Assembly: GCA_050633365.1 (NCBI GenBank)
Contig: JBOEGJ010000003.1
Span: 1-64,000 of the forward strand
Reading direction: 5' to 3'
From: Pseudomaricurvus sp050633365
Lineage (GTDB): Bacteria; Pseudomonadota; Gammaproteobacteria; Pseudomonadales; Cellvibrionaceae
DNA length: 64,000 nt
Below are positions 36,132 to 44,523 of the stretch, piece by piece. The position numbers and the translations under genes are program-made. Within the stretch, counting starts at the first letter, position 1. Every line of letters starts with the position of its first letter. The notes beneath the pieces are model-generated. The model had not been told where the DNA came from, did no database searches, and saw only the letters and a program-made list of their open reading frames with translations.

Positions 36132-36623
36132 TCAATCTTGGATGGGATGAAGCCCGTCATTTGAGCAATGTGCTAATAATGACTCAAGTGCCTCACCCGA
36201 GGGAAGTACTAAATCTTTTGCGATATCGGCCAGAGGATAGAGTACAAAATTTCGCTCCGTTAAATAAGCGTGAGGTACGGTGAGTCGATCAGTTTGGATG
36301 GTGTGATCTGCGAATAGCAATAAATCGAGATCCAAGGTGCGCGGTCCCCAATGGATTTTTCGCACTCGCTCATGCTCCTGCTCGATTCGTTGCAGTTGAT
36401 CGAGCAGGGCATGGGCATCGAGATGGGTTTCAATCAGGACTACGCCATTAATGTAATCGGGCTGAACGCCGGGGCCGACAGCCTTGCTTTGATACCAGCG
36501 TGACTGCTGAATAAGTCTAACGCCGTCAATGGCGTCGATCTCTTGTGCCGCGCGCATGACTTGTTCTCGCGGATTCTCGAGATTACTTCCAAGGCCTATG
36601 TAGGCCTGAATCGCCTGAGCCAT
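36132..36623 (-). CDS. folK: HPPK (6-hydroxymethyl-dihydropterin pyrophosphokinase)
   Basis: 163 residues with the start AYIGLGSNLENPREQV and the signature WGPRTLDLDLLLF, which binds the magnesium ions and ATP. It transfers pyrophosphate to the pterin in folate synthesis. It follows pcnB closely (9 bp), as in Pseudomonas and E. coli. Confidence 0.97.
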   Translation of the reverse strand: MAQAIQAYIGLGSNLENPREQVMRAAQEIDAIDGVRLIQQSRWYQSKAVGPGVQPDYINGVVLIETHLDAHALLDQLQRIEQEHERVRKIHWGPRTLDLDLLLFADHTIQTDRLTVPHAYLTERNFVLYPLADIAKDLVLPSGEALESLLAHCSNDGLHPIQD

Positions 36624-36632
36624 AACCGCTAG

Positions 36633-37997
36633 CTATGAATTTTGAGGCGCGGCGGGTTTGCGTTTGCGCGGGGAGCGACGGCGTTTGCCTTGTCCTTTAC
36701 CCTGTCCGAGCTTGGCGACCATGGCCTCACGCCCTTCGCTGTCTTGTTCCTGATAGCGCGTCCACCATTTGCCGAGGCCATTGAGGTTTTCTCCAGCCTC
36801 TTCTCGCATCAAGACAAAGTCGTAAGCGGCGCGAAAGCGTGGGTGCTCAAACAGTCTCTCGGCGCGTTTTCCTTGGCGGCGAGACAAGCGGTGTTGCAAG
36901 TCCCATATTTCACGCATGCTCTGTGTAAAGCGCTTGGGTATTGAGGTGGTTTGCAATTGCTGTGAGACGATATTCTGAGCCGCCTGCTGATGCGCCTGAA
37001 CCGGTTGCATGCCTTCTTTCTGCAGCTTTTCTTGCTCTGCACAGACCGATGGCCACAGCATGGCTGCGTAAATATAGGCTGGCGTGACACGCTGATTGTT
37101 CTTTATGCGTTTGTCTGTGTTGATCAGAGCTTGAGTAAACAGTGCCTGAGCGTAGGGAAGGTCATTCTTTAGGGCGCTGTCCGTTGCCGGCAAGATGTAC
37201 TGTAAAAGGTCGTATTCGCGAAGCTTGGGTAACACGGCGCTGCCATAGCCGCCCATGAACAGCTTAAGTACCTCTTCAAATAGGCGTGCCGCGGGGATAT
37301 TGCGCAGGAGTGAGCCCAGTTTGTGAATGGGTGCTGCCGTGGCCTTGTCGATGTCGAAGTCCAATTTACCCGCGAAGCGCACCGCTCGCAGCATGCGCAC
37401 AGGGTCTTCTTGGTATCGGGTTTCCGCCTTGCCGATAATACGAATTTTGCGATCAACGATGTCTTTAATTCCGCCGGTGAAATCGTGAACGCTAAATTGA
37501 TCTAGGGTGTAGTAGAGAGCGTTGACGGTAAAGTCACGGCGGATGGCGTCGGATTGGATGTCGCCATAGACGTTATCTCGAAGCAGCATGCCCTCATTGG
37601 ACTTGGCGCTGTGCTTATTGCCAGCGTTGTCGCTATGGTTGTCGCGGAAGGTGGTTACTTCAATGATCTCTCGGCCAAAGCGAACGTGAACGATTTTAAA
37701 GCGGCGGCCAATAATGCGGGAGTTTCGAAATAGCTGCTTTACCTGCTCAGGAGTGGCATTGGTGGCAATGTCAAAGTCTTTGGGGCTATCGTCGAGCAGT
37801 AAGTCTCGAACGCCTCCACCCACCAAATAGGCCTCATAGCCACCGTCACCTAGGCGCTGCATCACTTTTACTGCCGAGTGACTGATCTTGCGCCGAGAGA
37901 TGTTGTGATCCTCACGCTCGATGATTTGATGTTTGATGGCCTGCGAGTTTTTCGTCAAGGCATTGATGATCGGTAGGTTAAGCAGCCGCTTCAACAT
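36633..37997 (-). CDS. pcnB: Poly(A) polymerase I
   Basis: 454 residues from the ATG at 37997 (MLKRLLNLPIIN), which matches the usual distance to the conserved ISRRKISHSAVKVMQRL; the frame is open further to 38105 but that extension has no family support. Nucleotidyltransferase motif: YLVGGGVRDLLLDDSPKDFDIATNA. Then RNA-binding head domains, and a basic C-terminal tail (KRRRSPRKRKPA). The enzyme adds A-tails to RNA 3' ends, promoting decay. Start choice is uncertain because no clear ribosome-binding site is seen; E. coli pcnB is known to use a rare start codon. Confidence 0.95.
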   Translation of the reverse strand: MLKRLLNLPIINALTKNSQAIKHQIIEREDHNISRRKISHSAVKVMQRLGDGGYEAYLVGGGVRDLLLDDSPKDFDIATNATPEQVKQLFRNSRIIGRRFKIVHVRFGREIIEVTTFRDNHSDNAGNKHSAKSNEGMLLRDNVYGDIQSDAIRRDFTVNALYYTLDQFSVHDFTGGIKDIVDRKIRIIGKAETRYQEDPVRMLRAVRFAGKLDFDIDKATAAPIHKLGSLLRNIPAARLFEEVLKLFMGGYGSAVLPKLREYDLLQYILPATDSALKNDLPYAQALFTQALINTDKRIKNNQRVTPAYIYAAMLWPSVCAEQEKLQKEGMQPVQAHQQAAQNIVSQQLQTTSIPKRFTQSMREIWDLQHRLSRRQGKRAERLFEHPRFRAAYDFVLMREEAGENLNGLGKWWTRYQEQDSEGREAMVAKLGQGKGQGKRRRSPRKRKPAAPQNS

Positions 37998-38159
37998 GGT
38001 CAGAACTACTGAAATGATGGCCTCGGGGGTGCCGGGCGAGTGATAGATGGTCGCTGTTTGCGTGTCTAGCAGGCAGCGCGATGTAATGGAGGCGCAGTGT
38101 ACCATGCAGAGGGCAGAATGCCAGTTGTGGGCAGAAGGCGAGAATATGACTGGTCTAGA

Positions 38160-38454
38160 AATGAAAACGGGAAAGCCTTAGCTTTCCCGTAGAATTTTTT
38201 CTTATTGTCCTAGTTTTATTGTGCCGCAAAAGTATTGGCTTCCTTGCTTTGCGGTAATTTGCTCTGTGGCAAATCCTCTCCAAGTTTTTAGTCAGTTGTA
38301 ACAGTCAGTTTTAACGCTTTGTTATTATTGTTTTTTGTTGTTATTAGTTTTATCTATCTTTTTATTATTATTTGTTGTTTTTATTATTCAGTTTTACTTT
38401 TTTATTATTATTTATTGTTGTTATTTTTATAGTTGTAATTTGTTTTTATTATGC
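38160..38454 (-). ncRNA. crcZ: CrcZ-like small RNA (Hfq/Crc decoy)
   Basis: The minus strand between cbrB and pcnB has the full make-up of CrcZ. The start is predicted 12 bases after the -12 element of a sigma-54 promoter, at about 38454. From about 38452 to 38319 the RNA is almost only A, C and T, with ten or more overlapping AAYAAYAA motifs (AACAACAA, AATAATAA, AACAATAA), the sites bound by Hfq with Crc. A stem-loop (38224-38254, CCGCAAA/TTTGCGG) and a terminator hairpin follow. In Pseudomonas, crcZ lies at this place and is driven by CbrB. Length about 295 nt, shorter than Pseudomonas CrcZ (about 400). Identity is inferred from position and motifs, not alignment. Confidence 0.8.
38167..38190 (-). 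terminator. Terminator of the CrcZ-like RNA
   Basis: ACGGGAAAGC and GCTTTCCCGT form a perfect 10-bp stem with a 4-base loop. On the minus strand it is followed by TTTTCATTT; on the plus strand by a run of six Ts. It lies after the A-rich RNA body and 170 bp before the pcnB start. Confidence 0.8.
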
Positions 38455-38464
38455 TGACCTACAA

Positions 38465-38480
38465 AGCATTCTGCGTGCCA
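38465..38480 (-). promoter_or_regulatory. Sigma-54 (RpoN) promoter of the CrcZ-like RNA
   Basis: Minus strand TGGCAC (38480-38475), five bases, ATGCT (38469-38465): the -24 element TGGCAC is perfect, the following G is as in the consensus, and the -12 element has the essential GC with one mismatch in TTGC. CbrB, encoded immediately upstream, is a sigma-54 activator. Confidence 0.75.
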
Positions 38481-38577
38481 ACTTTGAAAACTTGTTATTA
38501 ATCAATGGTTTGGGATTATTTGGTTCACTCCTTATTTGAATTTGTTATTACTACTCGTTACCTATTATCTCGAAAAC

Positions 38578-38653
38578 TGTTACGAACCTATAACCTTGGT
38601 AACACTTCCTTACACTGTTTCCGATGGTGGTATCAGATTGTTACGGTGTTACC
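38578..38653 (-). promoter_or_regulatory. Candidate CbrB upstream activating sites
   Basis: TGTTAC (38578-38583), 15 bases, GTAACA (38599-38604) is a perfect inverted repeat about 110 bp upstream of the -24 box. Two more TGTTAC copies at 38639-38644 and 38647-38652 form a direct repeat. Distance and repetition suit binding sites of an NtrC-type activator; TGTTAC/GTAACA half-sites resemble those reported for CbrB. Confidence 0.6.
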
Positions 38654-38814
38654 GGGTAGGGGGCGCTAGGTGCGGGTCAGTAGCGGAGAGGCGAGTGTTT
38701 AGAGTCGAGGTTAATTGACTCTAAAGAGCACAGGTTTTGAGAGTTGATGTATAGCGGCTTTAAAAGAGGGTTCGTGTTTGAGGGAGGTGTGGGCTGGGCG
38801 GCAGGGCTTGTCTC

Positions 38815-38836
38815 AGTGCCACTGATTCGTGGCACT
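38815..38836. repeat. Inverted repeat after cbrB
   Basis: AGTGCCAC and GTGGCACT form a perfect 8-bp stem with a 6-base loop, 26 bp after the cbrB stop. No T-run follows in the cbrB direction, so termination is uncertain; it may act as a 3' stabiliser or weak terminator. Confidence 0.5.
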
Positions 38837-38861
38837 CTTACTTGTTTTTGTTCGAAACGGG

Positions 38862-40280
38862 CTATTTGGCGCCCGCTGCGGTCTTCTTGCGAGGGATCCC
38901 CAGTCGCTGGCGTCGCTCCCATAGACACTTGCGGCTCACGCCAAGCTTTCTGGCTAGCTCGGTTTCGCTCATGGTGTCTTGATGCTCTAGCACGAAGCGT
39001 TGGAAGTAATCTTCCAGCGATAGGTCTTCGTTGGGTTCGGGGGGCATGGCGGTTGTCGATGTGTTGCTCGAGCTGTGGGCCAAATGAACCTGTTGAATGA
39101 TTTCATCTGAGCTGTCGCTGATTTGTACCAAGTCCAAATCGATGGCCAGTAGATCGTGGCTGATCTCCTTTTCATCCTCACAGAGAATTACCGCCCGTTG
39201 CATGGCATTTTCGAGTTCGCGAACGTTACCAGGCCAAGTATAGGTTGTTACCGCCTGTACAGATTCTGGTGAGAGTACCAGTGTGGGTTTGTTCATTTGC
39301 TCACAGAAGCGCTGCAATAAGCTCTCTGCCAAGCTGATGATATCTTTGCCTCGGTCTCTCAGGGGCGGAAGGGTCAGTTGGACTACATTAATCCGGTAGT
39401 ACAAATCTTCTCGAAATTTGCCCTCTTGGCATAGTTTTCTTAAATCTCTGTGGGTCGCCGCAACTAGGCGCACATTGACCTTGCGGGACTCAGTTGCGCC
39501 GATGGGGCGAACTTCACCTTCTTGCAGAACCCGTAACAATCGGGCTTGTGCTTCGAGCGGTAACTCTCCGATTTCATCCAAGAATAGAGTGCCACCATCG
39601 GCGGCGGCGACAAGGCCTTCACTCTTGGCCGCAGCGCCAGTAAAGGCACCTTTTTCGTGACCAAATAATTCTGATTCGATCAGTGTTTCTGGGATAGCGG
39701 CGCAGTTCACGGAGATCATCGCCTGGTTGTTGCGCGGGCTTTCTGAGTGGATGGCTTTAGCGACCAACTCTTTACCGGTTCCGGTTTCGCCGTGAACCAA
39801 GACTGTCGCAGGGGTAGGTGCGACTTTGTGAATTCTATTATAGAGCGTCTTCATTACCGGGCTGGTGCCGATCATGCCGGGTATTTGATGGCTAGAGGTC
39901 TTGCTCGGTTTCTTCTGACGTGCGGCGTCAGTGGCCTTGCCGATGACGCGTTTTACCGCAGTGACCATTTCGTCATGATCAAAGGGTTTGGCGATGTAAT
40001 CGACAGCACCCAGGCGCATGGAGTCCACCGCTGAGCGCAAGCTGGCGTAGCTGGTCATGATCAATACCGGAACTTCTCCGGCGGCTTTGATCATGTCAGT
40101 GCCAGGGGCGCCAGGTAGGCGAAGATCGCTGATGATTAAGTCGTAACGGGTCAAGTCGTGACGAGTTGTCGCCTCTTTTACCGACGCAGCCTCGCTCACC
40201 GTGTACTTATTGCGCTCTAGTAGCTTGCGCAGTGCAGTACGGATAATGACTTCATCTTCAACTACTAGGATGTTACTCAT
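38862..40280 (-). CDS. cbrB: Sigma-54 response regulator CbrB
   Basis: 472 residues from the ATG at 40280 (a TTG at 40298 is rejected). Receiver domain with the phospho-acceptor Asp in YDLIISDLRLPG and Lys in YIAKPF; AAA+ domain with GETGTGKELVAKAIH (Walker A), the sigma-54 contact GAFTGA, and GGTLFLDEIGEL (Walker B); Fis-type helix-turn-helix ELARKLGVSRKCLWERRQRLG at the end. CbrB activates genes for using carbon and nitrogen sources and the CrcZ RNA. It follows cbrA by 57 bp, and a sigma-54 promoter with palindromic upstream sites lies downstream of it. Confidence 0.95.
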   Translation of the reverse strand: MSNILVVEDEVIIRTALRKLLERNKYTVSEAASVKEATTRHDLTRYDLIISDLRLPGAPGTDMIKAAGEVPVLIMTSYASLRSAVDSMRLGAVDYIAKPFDHDEMVTAVKRVIGKATDAARQKKPSKTSSHQIPGMIGTSPVMKTLYNRIHKVAPTPATVLVHGETGTGKELVAKAIHSESPRNNQAMISVNCAAIPETLIESELFGHEKGAFTGAAAKSEGLVAAADGGTLFLDEIGELPLEAQARLLRVLQEGEVRPIGATESRKVNVRLVAATHRDLRKLCQEGKFREDLYYRINVVQLTLPPLRDRGKDIISLAESLLQRFCEQMNKPTLVLSPESVQAVTTYTWPGNVRELENAMQRAVILCEDEKEISHDLLAIDLDLVQISDSSDEIIQQVHLAHSSSNTSTTAMPPEPNEDLSLEDYFQRFVLEHQDTMSETELARKLGVSRKCLWERRQRLGIPRKKTAAGAK

Positions 40281-40337
40281 AGGCGCTTTGTTACCCAAGT
40301 TGTTACGAGAATGACCAGACAGGCGCCTAGTGTTACC

Positions 40338-43301
40338 TTAGTTGACCTCAGTTTCAAGCTGACGAGGCAATTTAATGCGGATTTGGGTGCCAATGGTGCG
40401 TCCAGGTGCCGGGCTAATAAGCTCCAGATGCCCCTCGTGCTCCTCGACGATACTGTAGACCATGGCCAGGCCAAGGCCTGTTCCTTCACCTGGATCCTTA
40501 CTGGTAAAAAAGGGCTCCAATACCCGCTCTTGATGCTCTTTCGGGATGCCGCTGCCTTCATCGGTCACTGTGACGACCATGTGGCGGCCCTCGTAGGCCC
40601 CATCGACCACAATTTCGCTGTTTTCAGGGCTGGCATCGCGAGCATTAGAGAGCAGGTTGATAAACACTTGAATCAGGCGTTGAGGATCGGCCCTCACTAG
40701 GCTGTCTTCATTGAGGTGATTCACAAACCTGACCGGTTTTTTTTCTTTTTGTAGGGACAGAAGCTGGATGGCCTCTTCCGCGCAGTCGCGCAGTGGAACG
40801 CTCATGAAATCCGCTTTTTCCTGTTGCCCGGTGTGTGAAAAGCTCACCAGTGACTGAACAATACGGCCCACGCGATCGGTTTGGCTGAGGATTTGTTCGG
40901 CCGTTTCAATCGCCGCTTGCGGGTCGTCGGTCTCGTAGCGCAGATTCTGGGCGAGACAGGCAATACCGGTGATGGGATTTCCGATTTCGTGAGCGACACC
41001 GGCGGCAACTCGGCCAACCGAGGCAAGGCGCTCACTGTGCACGAGCTCTTGTTCTAGTAGCTGAGTCTCGGTCATGTCCTCCAATAGAATGACCTGGCCG
41101 TCGGCGGTATTGGCGGCGGGACCGGCAATATTAGCTTTATGCAGGCTGATCCAATGGGGGCGATCGCCGAGATTGAGTTGGTGTTTGTGTAGGTGTGGCA
41201 TCGGACTGAGGGAGAAATCTTCGAGTAGTTTTCGCCAGGGCGCTTGCAGGTCATCGAGGTGCGAGCCGATAACGCGATCCCCGGAGATTCCAGTAAGCTT
41301 CTCCATGGCGTGATTCCACATGAGAATTTCCATATCTTGGCCCAGTGAACACACTGCCATTGGCAGCTCTTCCAGTGTGTTTCGGTGGTAGAGTCGCAAG
41401 TTGTTGAGCTCGGCCGCGAGGCCGGTCAGATGGCTGCGGTACTGGGTTAAGCGGTTTTCGATCAAATTAATATCCGCGGTGCCCTTTGCTTCAGGCAGGT
41501 GATAGGGGATTTTTCGATCGAGAATTTCATTGGCCACCGCGGTTCCCATCAGGCCAGATAAGTTGGCCTCGAGTTTATCTCTGAGTTGGCGCAGAGCATA
41601 AGGGCGGCGCTCATGGCTGGGCAGGTTGAGCTCTTCTAGGGCTTTGCGAACTTCCTTGCGGGCGGTCGAGCCTCCTAAGCTGTCACTCAGGCGATCGCTA
41701 AATTCATCGGCGCTGTGCACATCGAGAATCATCCGCAATGGATGACTGAGTTCATCTTCGGCGCACAATTCGGCGCTGTAGCGCTCTTCGACACTGGGTT
41801 GCGTCAGCAGTGAAATGGCGACGAAGGCACTGAGATTTATGCCTAGAGACAACAGCGTGATGGTATTCCAGTGTTCCATACCCACTGGAATGGAAAGCGA
41901 TAGCAGGCTGATATCAATTTGGGTGATACCGCAAAGTGTGGGGATTAGCATGCTGCCTAGCCAAACGAGGCTGCCCAGTGTTAAGCCGATGATAAAGCCG
42001 CGAGAGTTGGCGTTGGGCCAATAAGCAACCGCTAAAATACCGGGTAAAAACTGTAAGGTTTCAATAAAGGCCATTAATGCCAAATGGGTGAGGCTTAACC
42101 GATTGGCGAGAATTAGATAAAAGATGTAGCCCATGGCAAACACCGCCATGATGACAAAGCGCCGCAGCCACAGCAGTTGGTGGTAGAGGTTGCGACCGCG
42201 GCCCAGTCGAGTCGCGGGCAGAATCCATTGATTGAGTATCATGGTGCTGAGCGCCAATCCTAAAGACACCATAGCGCCAGTGGCCGCGGATAGGCCGCCC
42301 AGAAACGCTAAAATGGTGAGTGATGGCGATTGCGCCAGCATGGGAATACCCAGAGTAAAATACTGAGCCGGTAGCGGCACGCCTAACTCGAATCCCGCCC
42401 ACAGAATCGGAAAAATCGGCAGTGCCATGAGCAATAAAAACAGAGGAAATGCCCAGCTCAATGTCGAGGTCATTTGTTTTAGCGGGCTCTCAACCACACT
42501 CATATGGAAAATGTGAGGCATGGCCACTGCGGTCGCGAGAAAGACCAGTAACAGTGTGTGTGAAGCGGTGTCTTTAATGGGACTGTGCAACAGTTCCAGG
42601 TTTTCTGGGTAGTCGAGTAGCCATTGGTCGAGTCCGTCCATTCCGCCAAAAACACCGTAGACCGCCAATAAACCAATGGCGCACAGGGCGATGACTTTGA
42701 CCAGAGTTTCAAAGGCCATGGCCACCACTAGCCCTGGGTGATGATCACGGCTCGATCCAAACAAAATGGTGAACAATGCCAGAATTACGCAATACCCTAG
42801 TGCCATAACCTCGCGAAAGCTCCACCCGCTGAAAGCCTCCGGCAGCGCTTGTGATTTATCCAGGGTGAGAATTTGAAGCGTGTCGGCAACCGCTTGTATT
42901 TGCAGGGCCAGCAGCGGCAGGGAGGCCAGCAGCATGCATGCCGTCGCGAGCGATCCCGCGACTTGGCTGTGGTAGCGAAACACCAATAAATCGGCGAGGC
43001 TACTGATTTGAAAACGTCTTGCCAGTTGTGCCAGCGGCGCAATGGCCACGGGGGCGAAAAAAAACAAAGCGCCGGTACCGAGATAATAAGCTAGGGCGCC
43101 GTAGCCAAACTGAAACGCTAAATCAATGACGCCGTAAAATGCCCAGGCGCTGGCAAAAATACCCAGAGATAAGACGTAGGTCAGTGGATGACGAGAAATT
43201 TTCTGAGAGATGTAGCCTTTTTCGGCGCTGAACGCGATGGTGAAGAGGACGAATAAATAGGCGATGCCGACTAAAGCAATTTCTGCAATTTCAAAGGTCA
43301 T
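40338..43301 (-). CDS. cbrA: Sensor histidine kinase CbrA
   Basis: 987 residues from the ATG at 43301. The first 500 or so are a sodium:solute symporter-like domain with about 13 membrane helices (YVLSLGIFASAWAFYGVIDLA). Then a linker, a PAS domain (about 660-760, ICSLGQDMEILMWNH-like), the phosphorylated His in VAAGVAHEIGNPITGI, and the ATPase with VFINLLSNARDASP and GEGTGLGLAMVYSIVEEH. CbrA phosphorylates CbrB; the transporter-like part is thought to sense or carry histidine or other carbon/nitrogen signals. Its start lies inside a small upstream gene (cbrX-like), so translation is probably coupled. Confidence 0.95.
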   Translation of the reverse strand: MTFEIAEIALVGIAYLFVLFTIAFSAEKGYISQKISRHPLTYVLSLGIFASAWAFYGVIDLAFQFGYGALAYYLGTGALFFFAPVAIAPLAQLARRFQISSLADLLVFRYHSQVAGSLATACMLLASLPLLALQIQAVADTLQILTLDKSQALPEAFSGWSFREVMALGYCVILALFTILFGSSRDHHPGLVVAMAFETLVKVIALCAIGLLAVYGVFGGMDGLDQWLLDYPENLELLHSPIKDTASHTLLLVFLATAVAMPHIFHMSVVESPLKQMTSTLSWAFPLFLLLMALPIFPILWAGFELGVPLPAQYFTLGIPMLAQSPSLTILAFLGGLSAATGAMVSLGLALSTMILNQWILPATRLGRGRNLYHQLLWLRRFVIMAVFAMGYIFYLILANRLSLTHLALMAFIETLQFLPGILAVAYWPNANSRGFIIGLTLGSLVWLGSMLIPTLCGITQIDISLLSLSIPVGMEHWNTITLLSLGINLSAFVAISLLTQPSVEERYSAELCAEDELSHPLRMILDVHSADEFSDRLSDSLGGSTARKEVRKALEELNLPSHERRPYALRQLRDKLEANLSGLMGTAVANEILDRKIPYHLPEAKGTADINLIENRLTQYRSHLTGLAAELNNLRLYHRNTLEELPMAVCSLGQDMEILMWNHAMEKLTGISGDRVIGSHLDDLQAPWRKLLEDFSLSPMPHLHKHQLNLGDRPHWISLHKANIAGPAANTADGQVILLEDMTETQLLEQELVHSERLASVGRVAAGVAHEIGNPITGIACLAQNLRYETDDPQAAIETAEQILSQTDRVGRIVQSLVSFSHTGQQEKADFMSVPLRDCAEEAIQLLSLQKEKKPVRFVNHLNEDSLVRADPQRLIQVFINLLSNARDASPENSEIVVDGAYEGRHMVVTVTDEGSGIPKEHQERVLEPFFTSKDPGEGTGLGLAMVYSIVEEHEGHLELISPAPGRTIGTQIRIKLPRQLETEVN

Positions 43302-43467
43302 TGGTGTTGCTTCGCTTCTGAAAAATAAACGCGGTGGTAATGAGAGCGGCCCAAATAATGTACGGGCGATACCAAGCACCTTCGGGATTGACCATCCAGG
43401 TGAACAGCGTCGGCGAAAATATATACGCGACCAATAAAATCAGAATCAATAACCGCTGATTGTGCAT
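43291..43467 (-). CDS. cbrX: CbrX-like small membrane protein
   Basis: A 58-residue gene on the minus strand starting at the ATG at 43467 (MHNQRLLILILLVAYIF) and ending in TGA at 43291. Two hydrophobic helices (residues 6-24 and 36-49) flank a polar turn with NPEGAWYRP. Its last codons overlap the cbrA ATG by 11 bases. In Pseudomonas a gene of the same size, type and overlap, cbrX, precedes cbrA and is needed for full cbrA translation. Ribosome-binding site is weak. It may act mainly as a translational coupling device. Confidence 0.78.
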   Translation of the reverse strand: MHNQRLLILILLVAYIFSPTLFTWMVNPEGAWYRPYIIWAALITTAFIFQKRSNTNDL

Positions 43468-43538
43468 GAAAGTTAGTACTTGCTTAAAGGCTAGGAAAAG
43501 TCGATGTTACTCAACTCTGTGGTCTGTTACCAATGGGG

Positions 43539-44453
43539 TCAGTCTGGCATTGGTGTTTGGTCTAGTTCGATTTTGGTTGTGCGCGGCACTTTTGATCGCT
43601 GCCAATTTATCACGCCCCAGTTAAGCTGGGTCTCACAGTCTTCTTTTTGCAGGTTGGGCGGTGGTGCTAATCCAAGCCGAGCCAGCGCAAGCCAGAGGTT
43701 GTCCGATGCCTGGGCGTTCGACAGTGGCTCGGCAAATGTCTGTTTGCTCAATTTTTGCCCCTGTGAATTGACGATCACTGGCAAGTGGCCGTAGCTAGGT
43801 TGTGGCGCTCCGAATTGTTCAAACAAATACAACTGTCTCGCCGTCGATGACATCAAGTCGATGCCGCGAATTACCTGCGTAATACCTTGATCGATGTCAT
43901 CCACCGTGACTGCCAGTTGATAGGCGAACAGGCCGTCTTTTCGATGAATGACAAAGTCACCCACTTCGCGATTGAGATGTTGCGTTTGATGGCCTTGAAA
44001 CACATCTTCAAAACGGATCTCGCTGCCGGGTTTGAGTTTGACGCGAGTGGCGACAGGCTGTGATCTCTGCGGCACATGATGTCGGCAGTGGCCGTCGTAA
44101 GCGGGCAAATTCTTTAGTCGCTGGCGGTTGCAATCGCAGGGGTAGCACAGCTGTTTGGCTTTTAGTTCGGCGAGGCGCTCGTTATAGGCATTTTGGCGTT
44201 GGCTTTGGTAGATGACCTTCTGGTCCCAATGCAATCCATGGGTTTCAAGTGCTCTTAGGATCGAGTCGGCGGCGCCAGCTTGTTCGCGAGGTGGATCTAA
44301 ATCTTCCATCCGCACCAGCCATTGCCCCTGTACTTGGCGAGCGTCGAGATAGGACGCGACGGCGGTCAATAGCGAGCCTTGATGAAGCTCGCCAGTAGGC
44401 GAAGGTGCAAAGCGACCAATGTAAGGTGAGCTGCTGCTGAGAGGTGTCGACAC
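43539..44453 (-). CDS. gluQ: Glutamyl-Q tRNA(Asp) synthetase
   Basis: 304 residues, the short GluRS-like form without anticodon-binding domain. It begins with GRFAPSPTGELHQGSLLTAV (HIGH-type motif as HQGS) and has a zinc-type CYPCDCNRQRL...YDGHCRHH and the KMSKS-like KLSKQTF. It attaches glutamate to queuosine in tRNA(Asp). dksA upstream and cbrX/cbrA downstream on the same strand give the order conserved in Pseudomonas. Confidence 0.96.
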   Translation of the reverse strand: MSTPLSSSSPYIGRFAPSPTGELHQGSLLTAVASYLDARQVQGQWLVRMEDLDPPREQAGAADSILRALETHGLHWDQKVIYQSQRQNAYNERLAELKAKQLCYPCDCNRQRLKNLPAYDGHCRHHVPQRSQPVATRVKLKPGSEIRFEDVFQGHQTQHLNREVGDFVIHRKDGLFAYQLAVTVDDIDQGITQVIRGIDLMSSTARQLYLFEQFGAPQPSYGHLPVIVNSQGQKLSKQTFAEPLSNAQASDNLWLALARLGLAPPPNLQKEDCETQLNWGVINWQRSKVPRTTKIELDQTPMPD

Positions 44454-44483
44454 GGATGCGAGTCTACTGGTTGGGGAAAAACT

Positions 44484-44509
44484 AAAAAGGCGCTCTAGAG
44501 CGCCTTTTT
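44484..44509. terminator. Bidirectional terminator after dksA
   Basis: AAAAAGGCGCTC and GAGCGCCTTTTT share a TAGA centre: a perfect palindrome with A- and T-runs at both ends. It follows the dksA stop by 15 bp and can end transcription on either strand. Confidence 0.9.
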
Positions 44510-44523
44510 ATCGAGCGGATGGA

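Noticed and set aside
38167..38190. Terminator for a plus-strand gene
   Set aside because: There is no plus-strand gene upstream; the A-rich RNA on the minus strand is the likely user, though the hairpin may work both ways.
38319..38452. A+T-rich TTATTATT tract as a replication or integration feature
   Set aside because: Read on the minus strand it is a series of Hfq/Crc-type A-rich motifs, with a sigma-54 promoter ahead and a terminator behind, which explains it better.
38815..38836. GTGGCAC in the hairpin after cbrB as a second sigma-54 promoter
   Set aside because: The -12 part (TTGC at the right spacing) is absent; the sequence is a simple inverted repeat.
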